Counted from the stretch's first letter, positions 29,898 to 38,584 are shown. The stretch is DNA of 64,000 nt from Acidocella aminolytica 101 = DSM 11237 (GCF_900129125.1 NZ_FQVJ01000011.1:1-64000); one strand, 5' to 3'. Numbers and translations are program-made. The notes: generated by a model from the sequence alone, not told the origin.

Positions 29898-30704
29898 TTA
29901 AGCGGAGAGCTCTCTCGACCGTTCGGTGGCTGCTTGAATGGCCGCCTTGAAAATTTTGGGTAGAGCGTCATCTGCGCGCAACAGTTTCAAGGCCTCGGCG
30001 GTTGTGCCGCCAGGGGAGGTTACAGCCACACGTAGGGCTTCAGGTGTTTCCGTGGAGGCCGCCAGAAGCGCGGCAGAGCCGATGACGGTCTGCCGGGCCA
30101 TGATTCGGGCCAGTTCCGGGGGCAGCCCCTGGTCCAGACCGGCTTGTTCCAACAGCTCAGTGAGCAGGAACACATAAGCGGGGCCGCCGCCGGAAATGGC
30201 GGTGACGGGAGCCAGGGCGGATTCGGTCTCAACCCAGGCGACCTTGCCCACGGCGGAGAGAAGCTGCGTCGCGAGGCGGCGTTGGGCCTCTGAAACGCCA
30301 TTGCCGGCAAAGGCCACGGTAATGCTCTGGCGCACGGCCGCTGGCGTGTTGGGCATGGCGCGGACAATAGCGGGACTGCCGCCCAGAAGTTGGGCTATGC
30401 CCTGGGCGGTTTTGCCCGCCATGATGGAAATGAACACAGCCTTTCCCGAGAAGCGCCCATAAGCGGGCAGGGCCTCGGCAGCCTTTTGTGGTTTTACCGC
30501 CAGCATCACGGCTTCGGGCGTGAAATCAACGGGAAGCTGGCTGATATCCGCCAGCACTGTAACGTTTGAGCCAGCCAGAGCCTGTGCGCCCTGCGAAGGG
30601 TCCACAACAAAGGCCTGGGAAAGGCCCTGCTCGCGCCATCCGGCAAGTAGAGCGCTGCCCATCCGGCCGCCGCCGACGAGCAGAAGAGAAGGTAGAGTCG
30701 TCAT
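29898..30704 (-). CDS. proC: Pyrroline-5-carboxylate reductase
   Basis: Last step of proline synthesis, NAD(P)H-dependent. The 268-residue protein starts with the Rossmann loop LLVGGGRMGSALLAGW, has AVKPQKAAEALPAYG, VRAMPNTPAAVRQSITVAF, the family signature AISGGGPAYVFLLTELLEQAG and TSPGGTTAEALKLLR. Its ATG lies 12 bases after the stop of the YbjN-type gene on the same strand, so the two are probably co-transcribed. Confidence 0.96.
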   Translation of the reverse strand: MTTLPSLLLVGGGRMGSALLAGWREQGLSQAFVVDPSQGAQALAGSNVTVLADISQLPVDFTPEAVMLAVKPQKAAEALPAYGRFSGKAVFISIMAGKTAQGIAQLLGGSPAIVRAMPNTPAAVRQSITVAFAGNGVSEAQRRLATQLLSAVGKVAWVETESALAPVTAISGGGPAYVFLLTELLEQAGLDQGLPPELARIMARQTVIGSAALLAASTETPEALRVAVTSPGGTTAEALKLLRADDALPKIFKAAIQAATERSRELSA

Positions 30705-30716
30705 AAAAGCTCTATC

Positions 30717-31226
30717 TCATGCTTCTCCCGCGCACTCCAGCATCGCGGCGTCCAAAGCTTCTTCGGCGCTCTTGCCGCCCCAGATCACGAACTGGAAGGC
30801 AGGGAAAAAGCGCTCGCATTCGGTAATGGCGATGTCGATCAGGTCTTCGATCGATTCCGCCGCCGCGCTGGGGGTGCCGCGCAACAGCATGGCGTGGCGG
30901 TAAACCGGCATGCCTGTTTCCTCATCCATGCCGAAATGGCCGATCCAGAGCCGCTCGTTTGCCTTGGCCAGCAGCTCATATAGCGCGGCCCGTTGTTTTA
31001 CCGGGGCCTTCATGTCGAAGGCAGCGGAAAAATGCATGACTGAAATCTCGTCTGACCAGCAGAAATACAGCCCGTAATCACACCATTTACCCTGCGCCTC
31101 GGCGGCGAGGTCCGATTCTGAGCGGCGGTCGAAAAGCCACTCATTCGCGGAAATGACCTGTTCCACCAGATCAAGCGGATTGGAGACGGTGATCACATCG
31201 TCTTCGGGGTGAGCGAGATTGGGCAT
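30717..31226 (-). CDS. YbjN-domain protein
   Basis: A 169-residue cytoplasmic protein. It matches the YbjN/DUF1790 pattern: LYFCWSDEISVMHFSAAFDM, then LYELLAKANERLWIGHFGMD and the final ECERFFPAFQFVIWGGKSAE. Family members resemble type III secretion chaperones in fold and have been linked to stress; the role is not defined. It sits upstream of proC, an arrangement I recall as common in alphaproteobacteria. Confidence 0.82.
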   Translation of the reverse strand: MPNLAHPEDDVITVSNPLDLVEQVISANEWLFDRRSESDLAAEAQGKWCDYGLYFCWSDEISVMHFSAAFDMKAPVKQRAALYELLAKANERLWIGHFGMDEETGMPVYRHAMLLRGTPSAAAESIEDLIDIAITECERFFPAFQFVIWGGKSAEEALDAAMLECAGEA

Positions 31227-31446
31227 ATCAGGGCCTCCTTGTCACCATGGAAAGCTGGGTGAGACAATTCTGGCCTCCCGCGCAGTGTTTCTCCCCACGA
31301 CTCGGATTTTATTCGGATTTGTGCGCCGCGCATATAAAAAATAACGCCGTTACGCTTTGTTTCTGGTACCTGTTACCAATAGGCCGCATTGGATTTCTGG
31401 AGGGTTAACCCCATATCACCCATGGATGCCTCGAGGACTGCTGATT

Positions 31447-32226
31447 ATGACGAAAAATATTTTCCGCTCCCTGGCGCTCGCGGGGGCGCTGGCGCTGGCG
31501 CCCGCTTTGCCGGCTTTTGCCCAGAGCCAGGGAGCGTCACCGCGCCAAATCCAGACAATGATCGATACCGGGCAGAGCGCTCAGGCATTGCAGGCGCTAA
31601 AAGGCGTGCTGGACCAACATCCGCAAAGCGGTGTGGCGTGGTATCTGGCGGCCGAGGCGCAGGATGCGCGCGGGAATGAGAATGCGGCGGCCCAGGCATT
31701 GGCCAAGGCTGACCAATATGCGCCCGGCCTGCCGTTCGCGGACCCGCAAAAAGCGGCCGCGCTGCGTACCCATATTGATCGCGGCCTGAAGGCGGGGGGC
31801 GGTGTGAGCCATGCCCTGGGCGGGGTTTCGCCCGTGCTGCTGGTGATTGGTGGGCTGCTTTTATTGTTTGTTCTGTTGCGTTTGGTCTCCGGTTTCCGCC
31901 GGGGAGGCATGAACCTGGGATATCGGCGTTATCCTGGTAACCCGAACGCGCCTTATGGTCCCAATGGCCCTAACGGGCCTTATGGTCCTGGAGGCGGGTA
32001 TGGGCCGATGGGCGGCGGGCTTGGCAGTTCCATTGTCACCGGCTTGGCGGCCGGGGCCGGGTTTGCCGCGGGTGAAAGAATTGTTGACGGGTTGATGGGG
32101 GGTAACGAGGCCCAGGCCGCGCAGCCTCAGCAGGATTTCATGCCCAATCAGGATGACGGGCTAATGGGTGACCCCAGCTGGGATATGGGCGGCGGTAACG
32201 ATGACCTGAACACCGATAGCTGGTAA
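31447..32226 (+). CDS. Exported TPR-like membrane protein with Gly/Pro-rich tail
   Basis: I do not recognise the family precisely. From ATG 31447 (259 residues; GAGG ten bases upstream) the protein has a signal peptide ending near LPAFAQ, a TPR-like helical region (about 30-110) containing VAWYLAAEAQDARGNENAAA, one membrane segment (about 125-145), a Pro/Gly/Asn-rich low-complexity region with repeated YGPNGP units, a second small hydrophobic patch and an acidic C-terminus. The open frame extends 30 codons upstream but that part lacks a signal peptide. It is monocistronic, with about 220 bases of upstream DNA in which I see no clear regulatory motif. Confidence 0.72.
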   Translation: MTKNIFRSLALAGALALAPALPAFAQSQGASPRQIQTMIDTGQSAQALQALKGVLDQHPQSGVAWYLAAEAQDARGNENAAAQALAKADQYAPGLPFADPQKAAALRTHIDRGLKAGGGVSHALGGVSPVLLVIGGLLLLFVLLRLVSGFRRGGMNLGYRRYPGNPNAPYGPNGPNGPYGPGGGYGPMGGGLGSSIVTGLAAGAGFAAGERIVDGLMGGNEAQAAQPQQDFMPNQDDGLMGDPSWDMGGGNDDLNTDSW

Positions 32227-32298
32227 TTCTCAAATCATCGCAAACGCTTACGGTGCTGTTTCTGATTTCAGGGCAGCGCCGTAAATCTGAGGAACGCC

Positions 32299-32916
32299 AT
32301 GAAATTCTTTTATTCGCCGAATGCGTGTTCGCTGGGAATCCATGTTTTGTTGGAGGAGATCGGCAAGCCTTATGAACGGCTATGGGTCGATTTCAGCAAG
32401 GGCGCGCAATACAAAGAGCCTTATGTTTCACTCAATCCGAAGTCGAAAGTGCCAGCTTTATTACGAGATGATGGCGTGCTGGTGACGGAATGGCCCGCGA
32501 TTGCCTGGTATCTAGCGAAAACCAACCCTGAGGTGAATTTGCTGCCCAGCACCATTGATGGTGAAGTGCGCACCCTGGAATTGTTGGATTATATGATCGC
32601 CACCGTGCATATGCGGGGCTTCACGCGGATTTTCCGCCCCGCGATGTTCACGCCGACCATTGCCGACGAGCCCGCGGTGAAGCAGACCGGGCGTGATATC
32701 ATTGATACCGGGCTGAAGCTTATGGCCCAGGTGCTGGGGGCAAAGGCGTATCTGCTTGGTGATTACTCTATTGCCGACGCGGCGTTGTTTTTCCTGGAAC
32801 ATTGGGCCGTTACGCGCGCCGCCGTGCAAATTCCCCCTGCACTTGAGGGGCATCTTGAACGTATGCGTGCCCGCCCGGCGGTGCAGCGCGCTCTGGCGGC
32901 GGAAGGGCTGGTCTGA
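32299..32916 (+). CDS. Glutathione S-transferase family protein
   Basis: A 205-residue protein of thioredoxin-like plus helical domains. The N-terminal FYSPNACSLGIHVLLEEIG has the Ser and Cys position of beta-type GSTs, followed by the cis-Pro segment LNPKSKVPALL and WPAIAWYLA. Residues about 95-200 are the helical domain with YLLGDYSIADAALFFLEHW. The substrate is unknown. The phosphatase gene begins two bases after the stop, so they are co-transcribed. Confidence 0.85.
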   Translation: MKFFYSPNACSLGIHVLLEEIGKPYERLWVDFSKGAQYKEPYVSLNPKSKVPALLRDDGVLVTEWPAIAWYLAKTNPEVNLLPSTIDGEVRTLELLDYMIATVHMRGFTRIFRPAMFTPTIADEPAVKQTGRDIIDTGLKLMAQVLGAKAYLLGDYSIADAALFFLEHWAVTRAAVQIPPALEGHLERMRARPAVQRALAAEGLV

Positions 32917-32918
32917 TT

Positions 32919-33482
32919 GTGTCTCTGCCTGAAACGCCCTTCTGGTTTCTCCGCCATGGGGAGACAAGATACAATGCCGCTGGCTTGAGCCAAGGGGCGC
33001 TGGATGTTGAGCTGAACGAGACAGGCCGGGCGCAGGCGGAGCGCGCCGGGCCATTGCTGGCGGGGCAGGGGATTACGGCGATTATTTCTTCCCCCATGCT
33101 GCGGACGCGTGAGACCACCGAAATCATCAACGAATATCTTCGCCTGCCAGTGATCTATGAACAGGATCTGCGCGAGGTGATGTTTGGTGGCATGGAAGGC
33201 AAGCCGCTCTTGCCCTGGTTCCCGGAATGGTTGGAGGGACGTTATACGCCGGAAGGGGCGGAAAGTTTTCCTGACCTGACGTTGAGGGTGAAGGCGGCGT
33301 TGAACCAGGTTTTGGTGACGCAAACGGCGCCGGTGCTGATTGTCGCGCATGGCGGTGTCTTCAGGGCGATACGCGACCTGATGGGGCTGCCAAAAGAAGG
33401 GCTGACCCGTAACGCCGTGCCACTTTATTGCGCGCCGGGGAATGAGGGCTGGCAAATCGACGGGGCTGAAACGGGACTTTAA
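32919..33482 (+). CDS. Histidine phosphatase family protein
   Basis: A 187-residue protein of the phosphoglycerate mutase/phosphatase superfamily. The catalytic motif FLRHGETRYNAAGLSQG lies at residues about 9-25 and the second catalytic His is in LIVAHGGVFRAIRDL. LDVELNETGRAQAERAGPLL is the usual third block. The acidic EVMFGGMEG segment supplies the proton donor. The start is GTG two bases after the GST stop. Substrate cannot be predicted. Confidence 0.85.
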   Translation: MSLPETPFWFLRHGETRYNAAGLSQGALDVELNETGRAQAERAGPLLAGQGITAIISSPMLRTRETTEIINEYLRLPVIYEQDLREVMFGGMEGKPLLPWFPEWLEGRYTPEGAESFPDLTLRVKAALNQVLVTQTAPVLIVAHGGVFRAIRDLMGLPKEGLTRNAVPLYCAPGNEGWQIDGAETGL

Positions 33483-33486
33483 ACGC

Positions 33487-33567
33487 TCAACTGGTTAGAG
33501 CGGCGAGGCTGATTCCGAAGCAAAGGGCCACCAGCAATATAGCGCACGGGGGCATAAAGCTTTTCAT
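33487..33567 (-). CDS. Candidate 26-residue membrane peptide
   Basis: A short reading frame, MKSFMPPCAILLVALCFGISLAALTS, with AAGGAG nine bases before its ATG. It is a single hydrophobic helix with a short polar start and could be a small inner-membrane protein. It lies convergent to the phosphatase gene and downstream of xthA, with 133 bases between them. The same frame is open upstream through part of xthA, but only this end has a ribosome site. I know no family for it. Confidence 0.4.
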   Translation of the reverse strand: MKSFMPPCAILLVALCFGISLAALTS

Positions 33568-33700
33568 TTCCACGCACTCCTTCGTGAAAAGGCTCCGTTG
33601 GGATAGGCCGGGTGGTAGCCATTCACGAATGGGATATGGACAGCAAATAAGATTTTCACACCCATGCCGGATGGCGGGGAGATGTGCGTTTGGCGCTACT

Positions 33701-34501
33701 TTACAGCGCCAGCGTGACGGCCAAAGGCACATGGTCCGAGGGTTGCTCCCAACTCCGGGCTTCTCGTAGAACCTCATGGCTGTGCAAGGCGGGCACCAGA
33801 TCTGGCGTGACCCAGATATGATCCAGCCGGCGCCCGCGATTGGAGGCTGCCCAGTCCCGGTTGCGATAAGACCACCATGTATAAAGCTTCTGATCCGCCG
33901 GTACGAAATGCCGGATTGCGTCATGAAACCCGGTTTCGCGCCAGGAGTTCAGCGCGTCGACCTCAACAGGGGTATGGCTGACCACATTCAGTAATTGCTT
34001 GTGGCTCCAAACATCTTGCTCCAGCGGGGCGATGTTCAGATCTCCCACCAGCACGGCGCGGCGGGGCTTGTATTTCAGGAAATGCGCGCGGGTTTCAGCC
34101 AGAAAATCAAGCTTGTGGGCGAACTTCTCGTTGGCTGTGCGGTCGGGGATGTCTCCGCCCGCGGGCACGTAGAAATCGTGGATTGTGACGGGGCCGCCGG
34201 GGGATTCAACGGATGCGGAGATTTGGCGGCAATCACTCTTGCCACACCAGTCGGGCGTGTCTTCTGCCAGGGTTAACGGCAGACGGGAGAGAATGGCCAC
34301 ACCATTATAACTTTTCATCCCGCGCTTGAGCAGGTGAGGAAACCCAAGCTCACTGGCGATGGCTTCAGGGAACAGATCGTCAGGTACTTTGGTTTCCTGC
34401 AGGCAGATGACGTCCGGCTTCAGTCGCGCGGCGAGCTGATGCAAATGCGCTTGGCGCAGCCGCACAGAGTTGATGTTCCAGGTGGCGATGGTCAGGTGCA
34501 T
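33701..34501 (-). CDS. xthA: Exodeoxyribonuclease III
   Basis: AP endonuclease and 3'-5' exonuclease of base-excision repair. The 266-residue protein begins TIATWNINSVRLRQAHL and has the metal ligand in DVICLQETKVPDD, the VPAGGDIPD segment, GDLNIAPLEQDVW and the C-terminal LDHIWVTPDL and SDHVPLAVTL motifs. Length is normal. It precedes no gene closely; the lolA-like gene ends about 30 bases upstream on the same strand. Confidence 0.95.
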   Translation of the reverse strand: MHLTIATWNINSVRLRQAHLHQLAARLKPDVICLQETKVPDDLFPEAIASELGFPHLLKRGMKSYNGVAILSRLPLTLAEDTPDWCGKSDCRQISASVESPGGPVTIHDFYVPAGGDIPDRTANEKFAHKLDFLAETRAHFLKYKPRRAVLVGDLNIAPLEQDVWSHKQLLNVVSHTPVEVDALNSWRETGFHDAIRHFVPADQKLYTWWSYRNRDWAASNRGRRLDHIWVTPDLVPALHSHEVLREARSWEQPSDHVPLAVTLAL

Positions 34502-34532
34502 GTGCGGCTTTTACAAGGTTTTGCCGCGCAGG

Positions 34533-35231
34533 CTAACCCCCCACCGTGCTTGGGGCGCTGGGCTGGTTATACTGGAACAGCGAGTTTGGAAACGGTCCGG
34601 CGGGGGCAATATCGTATAGATGCACGCTGGTTTGTTTGCCTTGTGCATCTGTGACGACCCAGGCGCGCAGCTCCAGCGGGTCGGTCGAGAAAGAAAGCGT
34701 CAGTGATCCGGCGGCTTCCTTGTGTGTCCGCGCCAGGGAAATATCCACCTGACCGGGCTGGCGATTGATGGCAGTGATGTAAACACCAGCCGATTCCAAA
34801 TTTACATGCGGTGCCAGCAGGATGCTGAGCGGTGTGGAGCTAAGCGGGATGGTGGTTGTCTGGTTCAGAGCCGGATCATGATAAACCAGCAGGCCAAATC
34901 CGGCGACAAGCAGTTGCGGGTCTGGCGGGTCGTAGACGAAACGCATTTTTCCAGGGCGTTGCAACCAAGCTTTGCCCGTCCGTGTCGCGCCATCAGCCGA
35001 CACCTGGAGGAAGTTGGCGGTAAGCCCCTTTTGTGCGTTCAGATAGGTTTCCACCTTGGCGACCAGCGTTTTGTCGGCTGGTGTCAAAGCTAAGGGAGCC
35101 GCTTGGGCCCAGGTGGGCGCAAGCAGGCTCATCCCCATACACAACAGCGCCACGCCAAGGACGTGGCGGCGAGTGGTGTTAACCGGCAGCGCGGCGGCTG
35201 GAGGCCTCGGTTTTATGTGTGGCAAGAGCAT
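34533..35231 (-). CDS. lolA: LolA-like outer-membrane lipoprotein carrier
   Basis: Periplasmic carrier of lipoproteins from LolCDE to the outer membrane. The 232-residue form has a signal peptide (hydrophobic core around HVLGVALLCMGMSLL, cleavage near AQAAP), LTANFLQVSADGATRTGKAW and WLQRPGKMRFVYDPPDPQLL, which are typical LolA segments. The start used here overlaps the marR gene by 53 bases; no better start lies nearer the signal peptide, so coupling to marR is likely. The gene reads away from marR towards xthA. Confidence 0.85.
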   Translation of the reverse strand: MLLPHIKPRPPAAALPVNTTRRHVLGVALLCMGMSLLAPTWAQAAPLALTPADKTLVAKVETYLNAQKGLTANFLQVSADGATRTGKAWLQRPGKMRFVYDPPDPQLLVAGFGLLVYHDPALNQTTTIPLSSTPLSILLAPHVNLESAGVYITAINRQPGQVDISLARTHKEAAGSLTLSFSTDPLELRAWVVTDAQGKQTSVHLYDIAPAGPFPNSLFQYNQPSAPSTVGG

Positions 35232-35559
35232 CAGTCATAATATGGCGCGTCTCGCGGAGAAAAGCAGCCCCCTTGACGGTGCGCTGCACCAGCACGGAGC
35301 GGCGGTCCGCCGGATCAACCTTACGGCGCACGTAATCGAGCTCGGTCAGGCGGTCCAGCGCGCGGGTGATGGCGGGTTTGGAGACGTTGAGCTCCTGTGC
35401 CAGACCACGAACGGTGTGCGGGCCTTCGGTTAGATAGCAGGTGAGAAACACGCCAAGCTGACGCGCGGACAGATCAACGCCGTCCCGCCGCACAAGCGAG
35501 ACAATGGTATCTCGAAGGATGCCAACGAGCTGGTCTGACGAGAGTTGAGCAGACGCCAT
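35179..35559 (-). CDS. MarR-family transcriptional regulator
   Basis: A 126-residue winged-helix regulator. The recognition-helix region VRGLAQELNVSKPAITRALD is followed by the wing DYVRRKVDPADRRSVLVQRT, both standard MarR features. N-terminal and C-terminal helices for dimerisation are short. It heads a unit with the lolA-like gene, which it overlaps. A strong inverted repeat sits about 190 bases upstream and may be its operator. Ligand and targets are unknown. Confidence 0.87.
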   Translation of the reverse strand: MASAQLSSDQLVGILRDTIVSLVRRDGVDLSARQLGVFLTCYLTEGPHTVRGLAQELNVSKPAITRALDRLTELDYVRRKVDPADRRSVLVQRTVKGAAFLRETRHIMTDALATHKTEASSRRAAG

Positions 35560-35741
35560 AGTTAAAATTCCTTGGATAGAAAAACGTGAAACAGAAGTTC
35601 AGGAAAACCTAAATTCATGTTCAGACAAACAATCAGTACACGATATTATAAGAAGTTTCAAAACCACTTCAATATGATTGTGTAAAATTATTTGTCCGTA
35701 TCACTAACAAAACGTAAGAAAAATCTACATGCTGTTACGTT

Positions 35742-35769
35742 GTAGTTTCATGAAACCAAATGAAACTAC
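35742..35769. promoter_or_regulatory. Inverted repeat in the AT-rich gap upstream of the MarR gene
   Basis: The 299-base gap 35560-35858 is strikingly AT-rich and has no gene. It contains GTAGTTTCAT (35742-35751) and its exact complement ATGAAACTAC (35760-35769) with eight bases between, and within it the 12-bp palindrome GTTTCATGAAAC (35746-35757). MarR proteins bind such repeats, but this pair lies about 190 bases before the MarR start and could equally be a hairpin behind the aminopeptidase gene. Confidence 0.4.
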
Positions 35770-35858
35770 TAGCTGCATTAAAACAGATGTTTTAGCTAAA
35801 GCTCTTTAAAGCCGCGTTTCTTTTTTTTAACGCAATGTTTTTCTTTCTGGATAAATAT

Positions 35859-37268
35859 TTAGGTTTTTGCACCTTCTGCAAGGGCTGTGATGGCTGTCAG
35901 GAAAGCACGTAGAGTTTGCGCTTCACCGCCTTCAGGTTTACCGGGGTGTGTGCCGTCATTCCAGGCGTAACTGTCCGCGTGAGCCCAACGGGTTTGTTTT
36001 GGAATGAAATTTTGCAGGAACAGAGCAGCAGTTATGGCGCCGGCAAAAGGCTTTGCGGAGATATTGCTGAGATCCGCAAAGGGGGTTTCCAGCCAATGCG
36101 CGTAACCATCATGTAACGGAAGACGCCAAAGAGGATCGCCGCTATGTTGTCCTGCGGACAGAATGGTCTCTGCCATGTCGTCATTATTGCAGAAGAGGGC
36201 GGGAATGTCGGGACCCAGAGCAACGCGTGCCGCGCCGGTCAGTGTTGCAACATCAATCAACCAATCAGGCTGGGCCTCGCAGGCTTCGTGCAATAGGTCA
36301 CAGAGAACCAGACGTCCTTCCGCATCTGTATCGCCGACCTCGACGGTTAAGCCTGCGCGGGTACGCAGAATATCAGACGGTCGCATCGCATTGCCCGAAA
36401 CGCTGTTTTCCACACAGCCAATACGAAGTTCGAGCCGTATGTTCAGATCTAGCGACATGATCGCGGAGGCTAGACCGAGCGTGATTGCGGCGCCGCCCAT
36501 ATCTTTACGCATCAGACGCATAGCGCTGCCGGGCTTTAAATTATAACCGCCCGTATCAAAACAGACGCCTTTGCCGCAAAGCGAGACGAGTGGAGCGTCG
36601 TCTTGTGCCTTGCTACCGCGCCACTGGAAAATGACAGCTTCCGGCGCGCGGTTTGACCCGGCGCCGACAGCGTGAATGGTGGGAAAGCGTGTGGTTAGTG
36701 TTTCGCCCCGGACACGTTCCGCCGCCGCGCCAAACCGCGCGGCCAAACTCATTGCAAAATCAGCGAGTTCGGATGGGCCGAGAAGATTGGCCGGGGTGTT
36801 GATGAGTTCACGGGTCAGGTGGATGGCGCCGGCGATGATCCGGCTTTGGTCCGATGCACGTGTAAGCCGTGCGAAGTTCGGCTTTTTCGCTTTGAGTGTT
36901 TGATACCGGTAAGCGCCGAGAAGAAAGCCGAGTTCAGCTTCCTGCGTGGGAATCTCGTTGGCTGCAATATGCCAAAGGCTAGAGGCAGGCAGTGCGGCTG
37001 CTGCCACGCCGAAAGCGGAAAAGACCGGGCCTGTTCCCATGCCGATGACAGCGGCACTCAACTCTCCCTTGGCCCCTGGGATCAACAGAATTTGTCCCGC
37101 CTCGCCGCTGAAGCCGTGCAGAGTAGCCTGAGAGGCCGCGTTGACGGGCAGGTGGGTGAGGTCCTCAACCCATGAGGAGGGGCGTGTGGCGAAAAGCGGC
37201 AGGGATAAGGAGGCGTCCGCTGCCAGCCCTGCGGGAATGTCTAGGAAATTCAGAGCGTCAATAATCAT
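35859..37268 (-). CDS. Leucyl aminopeptidase family (M17) metallopeptidase
   Basis: Cytoplasmic two-metal exopeptidase. From ATG 37268 it has 469 residues, with a divergent N-terminal domain and the M17 catalytic domain: KGVCFDTGGYNLKPG, MRKDMGGAAITLGL, and VGDTDAEGRLVLCDLL, where the usual NTDAEGR has Asp for the first Asn. The frame is open to 37310, but AAAGG eight bases before 37268 favours the shorter form. It is a relative of PepA/PepB rather than a close PepA. Monocistronic on the minus strand. Confidence 0.85.
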   Translation of the reverse strand: MIIDALNFLDIPAGLAADASLSLPLFATRPSSWVEDLTHLPVNAASQATLHGFSGEAGQILLIPGAKGELSAAVIGMGTGPVFSAFGVAAAALPASSLWHIAANEIPTQEAELGFLLGAYRYQTLKAKKPNFARLTRASDQSRIIAGAIHLTRELINTPANLLGPSELADFAMSLAARFGAAAERVRGETLTTRFPTIHAVGAGSNRAPEAVIFQWRGSKAQDDAPLVSLCGKGVCFDTGGYNLKPGSAMRLMRKDMGGAAITLGLASAIMSLDLNIRLELRIGCVENSVSGNAMRPSDILRTRAGLTVEVGDTDAEGRLVLCDLLHEACEAQPDWLIDVATLTGAARVALGPDIPALFCNNDDMAETILSAGQHSGDPLWRLPLHDGYAHWLETPFADLSNISAKPFAGAITAALFLQNFIPKQTRWAHADSYAWNDGTHPGKPEGGEAQTLRAFLTAITALAEGAKT

Positions 37269-37480
37269 GATTGTGCCTTTAAAGCCACTCGGCCCACCAA
37301 ACCATGACATTCAAAGACATAAAAGACTTCCCGCCTTGATGTGAAAAGATGCTTTCTAAGAGCAGTGTTTAAAATAATGAATTAGATAAAGAAACCCCTT
37401 CGTAAAAGTTCATGGAAAAGAGAAGGGTGTAGAAGTCTGTTTACTTATCAATGAGTTGTTTCGTTTTCGGGACACAATAA

Positions 37481-37515
37481 AAAGCCAGACGGTCCTGTGA
37501 GACGCGTCTGGCTTT
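37481..37515 (-). terminator. Intrinsic terminator of the cold-shock gene
   Basis: AAAGCCAGACG pairs with CGTCTGGCTTT around an 11-14 base loop; read on the minus strand it is followed by TTTTATTGT. It lies 47 bases after the cold-shock stop codon. The rest of the 37311-37561 gap shows nothing else I can name. Confidence 0.85.
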
Positions 37516-37561
37516 GAAAGTAAATGCTTAGCTTGCCCATGAGGCAGGCTGGGAGGAAGGG

Positions 37562-37807
37562 TTAATGCAGCCGCTCGATGCCGATAGCCGCCACGCGTCC
37601 CTCGCGTTGTTGGAGAGCGAAGCGTACCCGCTCACCCTCGTTCAACTTGCGTAAGCCCGCATGTTGGACCGCGCTGATATGTACGAAAATATCATTGCCC
37701 CCTTGGTCTGGGGCGATGAACCCGTAACCTTTTCCGGGGTTGAACCATTTCACAATGCCAGTGAGGGAATTTTCGTCCTGACGGTTGTTGTCCTGGATCG
37801 TTTCCAT
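37562..37807 (-). CDS. Cold-shock domain protein (CspA family)
   Basis: An 81-residue single-stranded nucleic-acid binding protein. The cold-shock domain starts at GIVKWFNPGKGYGFIAPDQG (RNP1 is KGYGFI) and has RNP2 in NDIFVHISAVQHAG. An N-terminal extension of about 15 polar residues precedes the domain. The 208-base gap upstream, which is AT-rich, leaves room for the long 5' leader typical of cold-shock mRNAs, though I see no conserved cold-box. Confidence 0.93.
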   Translation of the reverse strand: METIQDNNRQDENSLTGIVKWFNPGKGYGFIAPDQGGNDIFVHISAVQHAGLRKLNEGERVRFALQQREGRVAAIGIERLH

Positions 37808-37967
37808 TTGAGCGCCTTTCTTTGCCCAGTCTTTTTTGTCCGGTTTTCCGAACTTAGGTCGTTTTTGCTGAATATAAATTCAGCGCAAATTAGTTTAAGC
37901 GCATTTAAGTGTAGTGATCAATTGGAAAGTTTATGCTGCATTGCAGCGGAAAATCAAAAAAGCAAAA

Positions 37968-37998
37968 GAAAAGGCCGGGCTTTTTCGGCCCGGCCTTT
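37968..37998. terminator. Terminator between cold-shock gene and gcrA
   Basis: AAAGGCCGGGC (37970-37980) pairs with GCCCGGCCTTT (37988-37998) around a short T/C loop, with A-rich DNA before and T-rich DNA after. It lies just after the gcrA stop on the minus strand and is probably the gcrA terminator. Confidence 0.85.
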
Positions 37999-38015
37999 TC
38001 GGTTTTGGCATTTTT

Positions 38016-38468
38016 TCAGGCCACGTCTTCGCGTTTGTCCCGTACACGGACATAGGCAATGGCGGCGTGCTCTTCACAATAAGGCTTTCCGGCAACGGCG
38101 GATGCATTGCAGAAATGAAAGCTCGGCTTACCGGGTTCGCCAATCGGCCAGCAGCAGGGGGTTGCGCGAGGCTGCTGCGGCTTGGGCGTGGGAATGATGG
38201 CGCGCAGCACCGGCATGGCCGGGGTATTCACGGAGGATGAGAGCGGCGGCAACGTGGGGCCTTGCGTGCGCTTGGGCTGGGCCGGACGTGGAACAGCCTC
38301 TCCGCTTGTCCGGCGGATGGGCGAAGGACGGGCAGGCAGATTAAGCCTGTGAGCCTTGCCAACCACGGCGTTCTTGGAAATGTTCAGGCGGCGGCCGATC
38401 TCCGCCGTTGACAATCCCTCCGCCCACAGACTCCGCAGGCGGGCGATTGTCTCATCTGTCCACTCCAT
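38016..38468 (-). CDS. gcrA: Cell-cycle regulator GcrA
   Basis: Alphaproteobacterial regulator that binds RNA polymerase sigma70 and acts at promoters with CcrM-methylated GANTC sites. The 150-residue protein starts MEWTDETIARLRSLWAEGLS, has the HTH segment AEIGRRLNISKNAVVGKAHR, a variable Pro-rich linker (about 50-100) and the C-terminal CCWPIGEPGKPSFHFC domain with CEEHAAIAY. A GAGTC site lies at 38548-38552, 80 bases upstream of the start. The minus-strand gene ends before a strong terminator. Confidence 0.94.
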   Translation of the reverse strand: MEWTDETIARLRSLWAEGLSTAEIGRRLNISKNAVVGKAHRLNLPARPSPIRRTSGEAVPRPAQPKRTQGPTLPPLSSSVNTPAMPVLRAIIPTPKPQQPRATPCCWPIGEPGKPSFHFCNASAVAGKPYCEEHAAIAYVRVRDKREDVA

Positions 38469-38584
38469 CTTGTGGGGCTCCTTCTATAAACTACTACATA
38501 AAGTAGCTGCAGCGCGGCGAGCGGGCAATGTGTATCAGCCTTTTCCCGAGTCCTTTTCTGTGGAAAACTTTTTTCTTTGGTTTT

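Noticed and set aside
33568-33924. Minus-strand frame extending the small membrane peptide upstream into xthA
   Set aside because: It overlaps xthA on the same strand in another frame; only the last 26 codons have a ribosome site.
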